Assembly: GCF_030316825.1 (NCBI RefSeq)
Contig: NZ_JASZYU010000001.1
Span: 1 to 64,000, forward strand
From: Variovorax fucosicus
GTDB taxonomy: Bacteria > Pseudomonadota > Gammaproteobacteria > Burkholderiales > Burkholderiaceae_C
DNA length: 64,000 bases
Direction of reading: 5' to 3'
The notes below the pieces were generated by a model. That model was not told the origin of the DNA and did not search any database. It worked only from the letters and a program-made list of their open reading frames with translations. The position numbers and the translations under genes were made by a program. Numbering within the stretch: position 1 is the first letter of the stretch; the number at the start of each line of letters is the position of its first letter. This document shows, piece by piece, positions 1 to 8,387 of this stretch.

Positions 1-258
1 GCCGGGAAGGTCATACGGATGTGCGCGACCCGCGATAGCGGCGCTTCGCACTTCATTCAAATAGTCGACGTCCGCGCCTGCAGAGAAATTCTTGAGACCG
101 CTGCGCAGAATGACCGCTCGTGACCCTGCGGACTCAGCTGCGGACAAACCATCCAGTACCGCGTCCAAAAATGCAATACTCATAAAATTGTGCGGGCGTG
201 CTTCCATCGACAAAATGGAAACTGGGCCGTCAACACTATGCTTAATCAAATCATTCAC
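1..258 (-). CDS. Enoyl-CoA hydratase/isomerase, N-terminal part (runs off left edge)
   Basis: Only the first 86 codons are in the window. The reverse-strand translation carries the crotonase-type N-terminus, with HNFM followed by AVILRSG and NFSAGADV, the segment that forms the acyl-CoA oxyanion hole. Crotonase-fold enzymes hydrate or isomerise CoA thioesters in the cytoplasm. I chose the GTG at 258 because AAAGAGG lies about seven bases upstream; an in-frame ATG at 279 is the alternative. It lies 116 bp downstream of the Bug protein gene on the same strand and probably shares its transcript. The substrate cannot be told. Confidence 0.8.
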   Translation of the reverse strand, partial: MNDLIKHSVDGPVSILSMEARPHNFMSIAFLDAVLDGLSAAESAGSRAVILRSGLKNFSAGADVDYLNEVRSAAIAGRAHPYDLPG

Positions 259-374
259 AATTCCGCCTCTTTCTGTCATACGTTAGATACTTTGGGTCAC
301 ATAAAATTTGGAGCCAGCCGCGGTGCACTCCGAGCTACAAAAATTTCTTTCGGCAAAGACCGCGCTTCTAGAGA

Positions 375-1388
375 TCACTGCGGCTGCAATTTGAACTTGA
401 CCGCCATATCTGCGTACTGCTTGATAGCTGATGCGTAAAAGACATCAGCTTCTTTCAGCGACATACCGAATGGCTTGGCGGCACTATCTTTGGCAAATCT
501 CTGGAATTCAGGCGTTTCGATCGCCTTGCGAATAGCGATGTTTAGCCTTTCGGCAACGTTCTCAGGCACATCCCGCTTCACCATAATCACACTCCAGGAG
601 GCGTATTCAAACGTGCGATCACGCCCCTCCGCGAGAGTTACGACGTCGGGAATCTCGGCGTTGCGTTGCGATGCAGCTAGGCCGACAGGAACGATCCGGC
701 CTTCTTTGATCATAGAAACGCTGTTGGCTGCAATAGGCAAAAAGGCTAAGTCCACATGGTTCCCAAGAAGATCCTGAATGATTGGCGCCCCTCCCTTATA
801 GGGCACTCCTGTGATTCGCATTCCGGCGAACGATGCAAAATCCTCACTGGCTAAATGCGATAGAGATCCAAGACCTTGGTGCGCAATGGATAGCCCTCCC
901 TGCGCTGTTTTACTCATCTCAACTAAGTCTTTGAGCTTTTTTCCTGCAAGCCCTGGCCGAGCTACAAGAATGAAGTCGCTGCGAGCTAATGGGGTAATCA
1001 ACCTAAAGTCGCTCGCCTTGTATTGGGCGGATGACAACACAAGTGGCGCGAGAATCAGATCGTTCGCGTGGGCAAGCAGCGTGTATCCGTCCGACGACGC
1101 TCTCGCGACGTTCATGGCGCCAATAGCACCACCTACGCCCGGAAGGTTTTCAACTACGACGGGTTGACCAAGCGAACTTTGAAGCGCTGCGAGAATTTGC
1201 CTGACGACTCCGTCTATTCCACCTCCGGCCGGAAACGCCACCTTGATCACTATTGGCTTTGACGGATATTGCTCGCTACCAGCGCTGTATTGCGGCAGAG
1301 AGAAAGCCATTGCGATCAGACTGAATATGACCGCCTTCAAACATGCTGAAATTTTCTTGACCGGAGTGAGCGGATGATGGATTAACAC
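375..1388 (-). CDS. Tripartite tricarboxylate transporter (Bug/TctC) substrate-binding protein
   Basis: A 337-aa periplasmic solute-binding protein of the Bug family. The N-terminus has a basic stretch and a hydrophobic signal peptide ending near YSAGSEQ. The mature part starts with YPSKPIVIKVAFPAGGGIDG, the usual first beta strand and ligand loop of TctC/Bug proteins, and the internal VVENLPGVGGAIG segment is also typical. Such proteins bind carboxylates or other small organics and often act without nearby membrane subunits; none is seen here. It is upstream of the truncated enoyl-CoA hydratase on the same strand. The ligand is unknown. It is related to the second Bug protein at 7338-8339. 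Confidence 0.93.
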   Translation of the reverse strand: MLIHHPLTPVKKISACLKAVIFSLIAMAFSLPQYSAGSEQYPSKPIVIKVAFPAGGGIDGVVRQILAALQSSLGQPVVVENLPGVGGAIGAMNVARASSDGYTLLAHANDLILAPLVLSSAQYKASDFRLITPLARSDFILVARPGLAGKKLKDLVEMSKTAQGGLSIAHQGLGSLSHLASEDFASFAGMRITGVPYKGGAPIIQDLLGNHVDLAFLPIAANSVSMIKEGRIVPVGLAASQRNAEIPDVVTLAEGRDRTFEYASWSVIMVKRDVPENVAERLNIAIRKAIETPEFQRFAKDSAAKPFGMSLKEADVFYASAIKQYADMAVKFKLQPQ

Positions 1389-2459
1389 TTTTGTCTCCTG
1401 GGCGTGTTGGATTACGAGGATTGACCCAAAGGGTCAAGCCGCCAGACCTCGACCAACGGTCACCTCCCACTCATCCAGCGTCGGACGATGCTCGGTTGCG
1501 CCAGCCTGTTATCGATATTACACAGAAAAATTTATTTTTTCAACAGGTTTGTGGATGCGGCCCATGAACTCCTGTTTTACGAGGTCGCCAGCTCGCCATG
1601 TCGAACGTATGAGGGTGTACGCAGCCAGGCCTCTCGTGCTGTCCAGCCCCCTCGGTGGTGATCGATGGTGCCCGCCTCGCCACCCAGCGCAACGGCGCGG
1701 TCGGGCCTGGTGAGGTCGCCCGTCCACTCATAGCTCCGTGCGGGGGCGGCATTACCGTATCCGGTTCCTGCCTTGAGTCATGTTGATGGGGGCACGGGAC
1801 AAAATCGCACCCGCAAGAGCACTCGGCCACTGCCTGCACAGAGTCCCCGCGCGCCCTGCCCTCCTCGCCTCAGCGCCAGCCGAAACGCGAAAGCATTTCC
1901 GTGGAGCGGTCAGCAGCATCGGCAAATGGTCGCGCATAGACCTAGGTATAGCGGCACCGACGCATGTCCAAGACCCGGGGGCCTCAATTCGCGTACTGAG
2001 CGACCCGTTCAGCGATCTAAGCCCATGTGATCCGAGCAGGCGATCTGGAAGCGCCGCTGACCAATCAGAGCCATGCTGGCGACTGCCTGCAGCGGAAGCG
2101 CCGACAGAGTCACCGTCAGGTCGCTGCACGTGTAGCCTTTCACCGTCAGATCGACCACAATGCAGTGCCGTGGGGCCGGTCTAACCGTTGACCTACGTTA
2201 ACCCACTACGCACTCTCAATCCTAGATCAGTACGATCATGCCTTCCGCGATGTTGATCTGCCAGACATATCCGCCGCCGGCGTCCCGCGGTAGACCAGGC
2301 GCATCGTAGTTGAGCTGCTCTTCGGCGAGTCTGGATTTTGCCGCCCCTACGTGCTGCCCCCGCTCGTAGCGCCGGGATGCACCGTACCTCTACAAAATTC
2401 GGTTCATCGGGGAAACGTGAGAGCCCGAGGGCAGGTTCTGAGCTCAATATAGTCGCCGA
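1389..2459. other. Intergenic stretch without a recognisable intact gene
   Basis: About 1.07 kb between two divergent genes. Only short overlapping open frames occur on both strands and none matches a family I know. A minus-strand frame covering roughly 2224-2420 reads like the tail of a real protein (RYERGQHVGAAKSRLAEEQL, then GGYVWQINIAEGM) and may be gene debris. The stretch is far longer than a promoter needs, which fits the decayed state of this neighbourhood. Confidence 0.5.
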
Positions 2460-3164
2460 ATGAAGTCTGCCCTGAGCGAAACGTTAACCGAAGGAATATA
2501 CCGCCGTCTAAAAAAAGATGTCGTGGCGGGAGTTTTTAAACCGGATCAGAAACTAAAGATTTCGGACATCAGCGAATACACCGGTGCAAGCCCAAGTCTT
2601 GTAAGAGAGGTGCTTTCTCGACTGATTGCAGACGGGCTTGTCATCGCAGAGCCACAAAAAGGCTTTAGAACTGCCCCGCTAAAGCTAGCAGAATTCGAAC
2701 AACTGACCGAGGCACGAATAGCCATTGAATCGATGTGTCTACGCGATGCAATCTTACATGGCGACATACGATGGGAATCTGATATCGTTTCAGCGCTTCA
2801 TGCATTGCGCCGCGCGAAAGAGGAGAAAGGCTCTCGTCCAGTAAATGCATCTCCGGAATGGGTTCAATCGCATGCATTGTTTCATCAAGCGCTCGTTCGC
2901 GCATGTCAAAATATTTGGTTTTTGAGAATGCGGGAAATGCTCTATATTCAGAGCGAGCGATTCAGAGCGATTGCGTTGCCTGTTACACCCAGTGAACGAA
3001 ACATCGGGGCGGAGCACGAAGGAATTGCGGCAGCGACAATAGCAAGGGATGCTCGGCTAGCTGTGGATCTCCTTACAAATCATCTTCAAAGCACGATGAG
3101 AGTACTGATGAATGCAGCGACTTATAACAACGAAAAATCCAAAGAATCCCCGCCGATTCCGTAG
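2460..3164 (+). CDS. GntR-family transcriptional regulator, FCD (FadR-like) subfamily
   Basis: A 234-aa regulator. Residues about 10-75 form the GntR winged helix: LTEGIYRRLKKDVVAGVFKP, then SPSLVREVLSRLIADGLVIA and the wing PQKGFRTAPL. The C-terminal half is an all-helical FCD ligand domain with the conserved acidic and His positions (ESMCLRDAI, HALFHQALV, EHEGI). Such proteins usually repress a catabolic operon and respond to an organic acid. The gene reads away from the Bug/enoyl-CoA hydratase pair, the likely target. It is a paralogue of the GntR gene at 4741-5412, with the same architecture. Confidence 0.92.
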   Translation: MKSALSETLTEGIYRRLKKDVVAGVFKPDQKLKISDISEYTGASPSLVREVLSRLIADGLVIAEPQKGFRTAPLKLAEFEQLTEARIAIESMCLRDAILHGDIRWESDIVSALHALRRAKEEKGSRPVNASPEWVQSHALFHQALVRACQNIWFLRMREMLYIQSERFRAIALPVTPSERNIGAEHEGIAAATIARDARLAVDLLTNHLQSTMRVLMNAATYNNEKSKESPPIP

Positions 3165-3296
3165 GGAAATCTATAAAATCGGCCGGTTAAAAGCCATTGA
3201 GTCGCTTCGCGGTTATCCCGAGATCTAAACAGAATTTTTGGTTCGCTGCGGAAGCAGAACGAAATGCCAGCACTGAGACTTGGCTACCCTCTCGAC

Positions 3297-3647
3297 TCAG
3301 AAGATAGACAGTCCTAACAGCACGATTGCAAGAATGCAGATTGAGAGCTTGGCCATAAAGACCTGACCAGCCAGATATCCATCAAAATCGCCGACGGGAA
3401 TCAAGACCAGACCACAGCAGCTTCCAACGATGAGTGCTTCTTCGGGTGAGCAGTACCAATATGCATTGGGGTCATCACTTTCTTTCTCTTCTGCTTTTTC
3501 ACCAGCCATCGTTTCTGCGCAGGATAATGAGTCTGAATTCGAGGTTTTTTGATCGACTCGGCAATGCTGGTCAGCATATTGAAGGACTACGTTCTCAACA
3601 CGGAAAGCGCTACTCGTCTCCAGCTCATTCCGGCCAAGTTTGCTCAT
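3297..3647 (-). CDS. Small hypothetical protein with one C-terminal membrane segment
   Basis: A 116-aa protein I do not recognise. The N-terminal part is polar; a Cys-containing segment (EEALIVGSCCGLVLIP) is followed by a hydrophobic helix at the extreme C-terminus (KLSICILAIVLLGLSIF). An SD-like GAAGGG precedes the ATG at 3647; an internal ATG at 3509 would give a 69-aa form. The last 50 residues resemble the small protein at 7081-7296, sharing IVGxCxGLxxxP, a Tyr, a Gln and the terminal helix. Both lie next to decayed or intact FAH and Bug genes. Confidence 0.5.
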   Translation of the reverse strand: MSKLGRNELETSSAFRVENVVLQYADQHCRVDQKTSNSDSLSCAETMAGEKAEEKESDDPNAYWYCSPEEALIVGSCCGLVLIPVGDFDGYLAGQVFMAKLSICILAIVLLGLSIF

Positions 3648-3665
3648 TTCTCGCCCTTCTGGTCT

Positions 3666-4377
3666 AGGCTAGTTTTAAGGAGTGACTCTGCGCGTGGGGA
3701 TCTGTTCCGCTCCGGAAAAGGCGTCTTTGAAATGCTCGCCTGGCGCGATTAGGGGCCCGCGAGCTCCTTCCGGAAAAGCAGCTGCGGTTGTGAGATATGC
3801 CGCATGCCCAATGCGCAAGCGCCATCGACGTTCGTGCCAAGCGCCTATTTGTGGCGTTCGCGCATTGGACATGACGCGCAGAGGCTTCGTTGAAAATCGA
3901 ATAGCCCGAAATGTGTAACAAGACTGCGTCACCCGAGAAGTGGCGCCGGCTTTCGCCCAAAATGGCAACCAGGTCGCCCTTTCCGTCGAATTGCTCGGGA
4001 TTAGTGGCACGAATGATCGTCACGCCGTCTCCGGCGCTTAGGAAACCAAGGCGTGAGAACACCGATGGATACTCGGAAACCCTGAACCCGCTCTCGCCCG
4101 GGTAGTCACGATAGTTCAGCCCGATGCAAATCCGCCACACCTTCTGAAAGATGGCGGCGACAGCCGTTTGAACTCGAAGCGCACGTGTACCCGAGGCAAA
4201 CAGTTCGCGTGCCGAGCTACCCAAGCCGTGGAGGCGACTGGGACCGAGGCGGCTCGGAAAGTCTGGACCATCCTCCCGTAGGACACGCGAATCTTCGCCT
4301 CCCATTGAGACACCCAGTCCATGCTGCGCGCCACTCTGAAGCCCGAAAAGTTCCACCTTATCGCCCTTCTCCGCCAT
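3666..4377 (-). pseudogene. Fumarylacetoacetate hydrolase family protein, frameshifted
   Basis: The N-terminal two thirds read in one frame: GLNYRDYPGESG, then EYPSVFSRLGFL, EQFDGKGDLVAILGESRRH and HISGYSIFNEASAR, a clear FAH-family metal-dependent hydrolase core. After the NEASAR segment the frame breaks. Matching sequence continues in another frame (NARTPQIGAW, then YLTTAAAFPEGARGP) and then stops, so the C-terminal domain is missing. The start is put at the ATG at 4377. The gene would have been divergent from the GntR regulator at 4741, with a perfect palindrome upstream of its start. Confidence 0.75.
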
Positions 4378-4411
4378 TTGTACGACATTGTGATATAATA
4401 TCGATAAACGC

Positions 4412-4425
4412 ATAGGATATCCTAT
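4412..4425. promoter_or_regulatory. Perfect 14-bp palindrome, candidate operator
   Basis: ATAGGATATCCTAT is a perfect inverted repeat in an AT-rich stretch between the leftward FAH pseudogene (start 4377) and the rightward genes beginning at 4448. GntR-type regulators bind short palindromes in such positions and one is encoded at 4741, so autoregulation or control of the FAH gene is an inference. The spacer also carries TATAAT-like sequence. Confidence 0.45.
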
Positions 4426-4447
4426 ATTTTTTCGAAGGAGTGAGGCG

Positions 4448-4624
4448 ATGCAGGGTCTTGGTGATGGGCCTTTTGTGCGCTCACCCGCTACCGGGATCCG
4501 ACTTTGGCAGCCGGGCGCCTATGTCGGCTGGCCGCGCATGATCATCCTGAAGCGGGCTTGGAGTACGGATGCCATAAGCAACGACATCGATGACGGCCAC
4601 AGTCCCTTCCTGAGCACCATCTGA
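4448..4624 (+). CDS. Possible small protein with strong ribosome-binding site
   Basis: A 58-codon open frame. The ATG at 4448 follows GAAGGAGTGAGGCG, an unusually good SD at proper spacing, just downstream of the palindrome at 4412-4425. The translation (MQGLGDGPFVRSPATGIRLW at the start) matches nothing I know. It could be a genuine small protein, or the front of a gene whose rest was lost before the GntR gene at 4741. Confidence 0.3.
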   Translation: MQGLGDGPFVRSPATGIRLWQPGAYVGWPRMIILKRAWSTDAISNDIDDGHSPFLSTI

Positions 4625-4740
4625 GGCCCTCTCGCGAGGGCGCCTCGCGTGACGAGCAGTCGTCCAGCATGGCGTCAGCTTTCTCCTTTGGGTCAGCATC
4701 GGCACGGCAGCATAGTTTCTAATTCGGCGCGGACAAAGAT

Positions 4741-5412
4741 ATGGGTATCTCACCAAGCAACAGCAGCATCACTCATTCGATATATCAGGTCTTGCGAGCC
4801 GATTTGCTTAAAGGTCGGTATGCGCCCGACGATAAGTTGAAGATCGCCGATCTCGGTGATGCGCTCTCCGTGAGCTCTGGGGTCATCCGAGAGGCCTTGT
4901 CGCGGCTATCCGCGGAGGGGCTAGTTGTCGCGGAGCCGCAGCGGGGCTTCCGCGTCGCGCCCGTATCTGCTAGCGAGTTCATTGATCTCGCAGGTGCGCG
5001 AGTCGAACTGGAAGGGATTTGTCTGCGAAAGGCGATCGAATTGGGCAATGTAGAGTGGGAGAGCAGAATCATGTCTGCGCTTCACCGCCTTAAGCGTTTG
5101 TCGATTCTTGGGCCGGCCGAGGCAGAAGATGTACTAGCGGTCACTGACGCGCATTCTGAGTTTCATCGCGCGCTTATCGATGCTTGCGGCAGCGATTGGC
5201 TACTCCGGGCCCGCGACCTTCTTTTCACACACAGTGAGAGATATCGATGGCTATCGTTGCTGCATGCGAACCGTGAGCGTGACCTCAACAGCGAGCATGA
5301 AGAGTTAGCGAAAGCGGTTGTTGAACGGAAGACGGAACTCGCGTGCGAGCTGCTAGGCACTCACCTCAATCGAACAGTAGACTATCTGCTCGGTACAGAC
5401 TTTCTCAGATAG
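4741..5412 (+). CDS. GntR-family transcriptional regulator, FCD subfamily
   Basis: A 223-aa regulator with the same layout as the one at 2460. The winged helix spans residues about 8-75 (SIYQVLRADLLKGRYAPDDK, then SSGVIREALSRLSAEGLVVA and PQRGFRVAPV), followed by an FCD effector domain with ELEGICLRKAI, HSEFHRALI and EHEEL, the usual metal or ligand positions. It probably controls the now-broken FAH-family gene on its left or nearby catabolic genes. The two GntR proteins are clear paralogues, which suggests that a regulator-plus-hydrolase unit was duplicated in this zone. Confidence 0.92.
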   Translation: MGISPSNSSITHSIYQVLRADLLKGRYAPDDKLKIADLGDALSVSSGVIREALSRLSAEGLVVAEPQRGFRVAPVSASEFIDLAGARVELEGICLRKAIELGNVEWESRIMSALHRLKRLSILGPAEAEDVLAVTDAHSEFHRALIDACGSDWLLRARDLLFTHSERYRWLSLLHANRERDLNSEHEELAKAVVERKTELACELLGTHLNRTVDYLLGTDFLR

Positions 5413-5532
5413 CGTACCAAGCACTCCGAAAGTTTGGGTTGCGCGTTTCCGTCGGCCACCCCGATTCGCAGCGGTGCGTGGAAGCGGGCATATTCGAAGA
5501 GCGCTTGCGGGCCGATGGAGCGATGGAGCTCA

Positions 5533-5697
5533 GAAAAGCAAAGCCGTCTGCGTCCTGCACAACGAGACTTCCAGGCGGTCGAAGGTCGTTCGCGCCAAGG
5601 CGAGCGTCGCCATTCCTAGACGATATCGTCCGGTGTCTTCGATGTGATGCAGGAAGCCGAGTCGGGTGAGCGTGTGTGTACTGTCGACTTCGGTTAT
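5533..5697 (-). pseudogene. IclR-family regulator fragment (winged-helix end)
   Basis: About 55 residues on the reverse strand read LTRLGFLHHIEDTGRYRLGM followed by ATLALARTTFDRLEV. This is the second half of an IclR-type winged helix and the linker to the effector domain. Nothing of the rest of the gene is present: the fragment is joined directly to a piece of a P-type ATPase, so a recombination or deletion junction lies at about 5700. Confidence 0.6.
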
Positions 5698-5710
5698 GCG
5701 GAGCGCTGCG

Positions 5711-5868
5711 CTAGACATCGGCCCTGGCGAGCGCCGGCGCATCGTTGATGCCGTCGCCGGCCATCGCCACCACGTGGCCTTCCTTCTGGAGGAGCTCGAC
5801 CAGCGCCAGCTTATCCGCAGGAGCAACCTCGCCATGCACCTCATCGATGCCCTCTTCCACCGGGGTGA
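5711..5868 (-). pseudogene. Heavy-metal P-type ATPase fragment
   Basis: The reverse-strand frame reads [20 protein letters not shown], then [20 protein letters not shown] and a stop. [10 protein letters not shown] is the hinge signature of P1B-type metal-transporting ATPases (CopA/ZntA class). Only about 50 codons remain, cut on both sides, so no function can be expected. The piece is sandwiched between an IclR fragment and an aminotransferase pseudogene on the opposite strand. Confidence 0.7.
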
Positions 5869-6560
5869 ATTTTGACATTGCTGCCGCGCATCGTACGATC
5901 GATGCCGCCGGCCATCACGCGCTGCTCATGGTCGACACAATTTTCGGCATCGCAAGTGCGGACTACCGCCACGACGAGTGGGGCATGAACGTCAGGACCA
6001 ACGGTTCGCAAAAGGGCTGATGCTTCCGCTCGGCATCAGCTTCAACGCACTGTCCCCGCGTGCCTTGGAAGCTTCGAAGACTGCTAAGTTGCCTAGGTCC
6101 TTGTGGGCGTGGCACAAGATCGTTGAAATGAGCCACGATGGCTGCTGGCCATATTCGCCGAACAGCAATCTGCTCTACGGTCCTGGCCGAAGCCTGGAAG
6201 AGGGGCAAGACAGCGGCTTCGCTCGAAATCAACGGTGGGCCGCCGTCAATGCGTGGGGGCTTACCGATCCAGCGCGCAGGCTTCGCGGTCTACTCCCCGA
6301 CCCCGGCGGGCGTGATCACGCCGGAGAGCGTGGATGCGGACGCTGTGCGCCGGGGAATCTATACCCGGTTTGACCTCTCGTTGGGGGCTGGTCTGAGCGA
6401 GCTAAAGGGGCGGATGTTCCCTCTAGGTCATCTAGGCGATAGCAACGATCTCACGCATTTCGCGATGGTAGCTGGCGCCGAAATTTTCCTCAAACTCACT
6501 GGGGTGCAGCTCGCCGACAGCGGCATCGAGGCTGCCATGGGCTTCTTTTCTTCGAACCGC
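5869..6560 (+). pseudogene. Serine/alanine-glyoxylate aminotransferase remnant
   Basis: Three successive frames together give the C-terminal two thirds of a class V aminotransferase. Frame one has ALLMVDTIFGIASADYRHDE ending in GSQKG, the PLP-lysine motif. The second has GLMLPLGISFNALSPRALEA and NSNLLYG. The third has GVITPESVDADAVRRGIYTR, DLSLGAGLSELKGRMF and LGHLGDSNDLTH. At least two frameshifts and the missing N-terminus make it non-functional. The family transfers the amino group of serine or alanine to glyoxylate. Confidence 0.75.
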
Positions 6561-6654
6561 GGAGGAATTCAAACGCTGGGACTTACCGGCGCGACCGAGG
6601 GGTGCCCGCGACGCCCCTACCCGCTTAAAACGCGACGCCAATGCGTCGCGGTGC

Positions 6655-6890
6655 CCGGCGCGACAACGACTTCGTGGAGCGCGTTTGGCGAATCATGCGG
6701 TACGAGCGCCTGTGCCTCAAAGCCTATGACAGCGCGAGCGCCGCGCGCGCCGGCATTGCCGACTACCTGGCTTGGTACGCCTGCGTATCGTCCCAACTCC
6801 AACCTTGATCGGCTCACGCCCGACGGAGCCCACTTCGCCAGCCTGCCGACACTGAAGCTGGCCGCGAAAGATGAAATCCCTGGTGCGCCC
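6655..6890 (+). pseudogene. IS3-family transposase, C-terminal fragment
   Basis: The plus strand reads NDFVERVWRIMRYERLCLKA, then YDSASAARAGIADYLAWY, typical of the end of the IS3 OrfB DDE integrase core. After a frameshift at about 6790 comes NLDRLTPDGAHF, the well-known SLDRxTPDEVYF tail. The rest of the IS is absent. It shows a past insertion beside the aminotransferase remnant. Confidence 0.75.
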
Positions 6891-7080
6891 CGAGTTGCTC
6901 ACCGCGCCGGTCGATTCGTCGCAAGCGCCGACTACCGCCGTGGCCAACTCTGCACCGTTGGCCCCCTGAAGTCCACCTATAGATCGGGGAAAGTTCAGAC
7001 AACCGGGGTGACTTCTCTGGGCCACAAGAACTTCATGTTCATGGGCTCGGATGCCGGGGGTGAGCGCGTTGCCGCGAACG

Positions 7081-7296
7081 CTATGACAAAGACGCCAGCA
7101 CCAGAAACAGGAGAAGGAGGCCCACTGCAGCAACCGAACCCTGTGCCCGATAGTAGTCCGTCATCTGCGCAGAAGGAACGACGATCAGTCCGTGGCAACC
7201 ACCGACAATGACCGAATTTTCGGTGGGCGTTCCCTCGATCATTTCGGCTGATGTCGTCATGCATGCGTGCAACCGTTTTGGTGAAGTTGTGGTCAT
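7081..7296 (-). CDS. Small hypothetical protein with C-terminal membrane helix
   Basis: A 71-aa protein, unrecognised. After a short polar N-terminus it has SVIVGGCHGLIVVP and a terminal hydrophobic helix (VGLLLLFLVLASLS). It matches the C-terminal 50 residues of the protein at 3297-3647 at spaced positions (IVG, C, GL, P, Y, Q). No clear SD is seen before the ATG at 7296 or the later ATG at 7260. It lies just upstream of nothing obvious and downstream of the Bug/fahA operon's divergent side. Confidence 0.4.
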   Translation of the reverse strand: MTTTSPKRLHACMTTSAEMIEGTPTENSVIVGGCHGLIVVPSAQMTDYYRAQGSVAAVGLLLLFLVLASLS

Positions 7297-7337
7297 ACGT
7301 GTCCAGTCAGGTCACGCACGGGTCGATGACGGATATG

Positions 7338-8339
7338 TCATTGCGGCTCGAGCTTCACGGCCTTCGCGATACGCCGGAACTTGTCGATTTCGGCCTGGTA
7401 GAACGCGGCGGACTGCACAGGAGTCATCGGCTCTACGGGCAGTGCGGCCGAGTCCTTGAGAAAGCTCTGGAAATCGCTACTCCCCGTTATTTCCGCCAGG
7501 CTCTTGTGCAGTGATGCGGCGACTGGCTCGGGAACGGACGCGGGCACGAAGACCGCGGCCCAGGCGCTGTAGACGAAGTTCTTGAGGTACTTGCCCTCGC
7601 TCAGCGTCGGCACCTTCGGCAGATAAGGATTGCGCTTGGTGTTCGCGACGCCGATCGCATTGATCTTGCCGGTGCGGATGAGCTCCAGTACGTTGGGCGC
7701 CAGCGGCACGAACGCCATATCGATCTCTCGGCTCAGCAGGGCCTGAATCACGGGGGCCGCGCCCTTGTACGGAACGTCCAGGACGTGTGCGTTCGTCGAT
7801 GCGCTGAAATCCGCCCCCACCAGGTAGGGTGCCGAACCGTGCCCCCAACTACCGATCGTCAGTTCCTTCTGATCGCTCTTGCGAGCCCGCTCGATGAGGG
7901 CGTCAATGCCGGAAAACGCATGATCGGCGCTCGTGACCAGCGTGAAGTCGGTCGGCAGAATGGTGGCGAGCAGGCGGTACTGTTCGGGCTTGTACTTCAC
8001 CTGCGACAAGGCAAGCGGCGACAGGATCATGTCATTGCCTGTCGTCACGAGCAACGTTTGCCCGTCCGGCGCCGCGGTCAGCACGTTGTTCGCTGCGATC
8101 GAACCGCCGGCACCAGGCAGATTCTCGATGATGACCGGTTTTCCAAGTGCGGCCTGCAGAGGTACCTGAATCTTGCGCGCTGCCACATCAGCGGGTCCAC
8201 CGGCCGGGTAGGCAACGCGTATCACGAGTGGTCGAGATGATGGAACCTGCGCGTGAACGATGGTGACCGGTGGCAGCGTCGCGGCAGCGACGATGCAGGC
8301 GGTCAGGAAGTGACGGCCGAGTTTGCAAACGAACTTCAT
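7338..8339 (-). CDS. Tripartite tricarboxylate transporter (Bug/TctC) substrate-binding protein
   Basis: A 333-aa periplasmic binding protein. The signal peptide is about residues 1-30, with likely cleavage after VHA. The mature part begins SSRPLVIRVAYPAGGPADVA and contains VIIENLPGAGGSIAANNV and ALPVEPMT, standard for Bug proteins. It is the last gene of the leftward operon of enoyl-CoA hydratase, CoA transferase and fahA (48 bp after fahA). It probably captures the compound that those enzymes degrade, with membrane subunits encoded elsewhere. Confidence 0.93.
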   Translation of the reverse strand: MKFVCKLGRHFLTACIVAAATLPPVTIVHAQVPSSRPLVIRVAYPAGGPADVAARKIQVPLQAALGKPVIIENLPGAGGSIAANNVLTAAPDGQTLLVTTGNDMILSPLALSQVKYKPEQYRLLATILPTDFTLVTSADHAFSGIDALIERARKSDQKELTIGSWGHGSAPYLVGADFSASTNAHVLDVPYKGAAPVIQALLSREIDMAFVPLAPNVLELIRTGKINAIGVANTKRNPYLPKVPTLSEGKYLKNFVYSAWAAVFVPASVPEPVAASLHKSLAEITGSSDFQSFLKDSAALPVEPMTPVQSAAFYQAEIDKFRRIAKAVKLEPQ

Positions 8340-8387
8340 GGTTGTCTCCTTTGGGGTGTTCTCAACAAGGCGGAGCGCGCGACGACG

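Noticed and set aside
5869..6020. First taken as a mandelate-racemase (enolase superfamily) fragment because of ALLMVD
   Set aside because: The following GSQKGLMLP and the downstream frames match serine-glyoxylate aminotransferase throughout.
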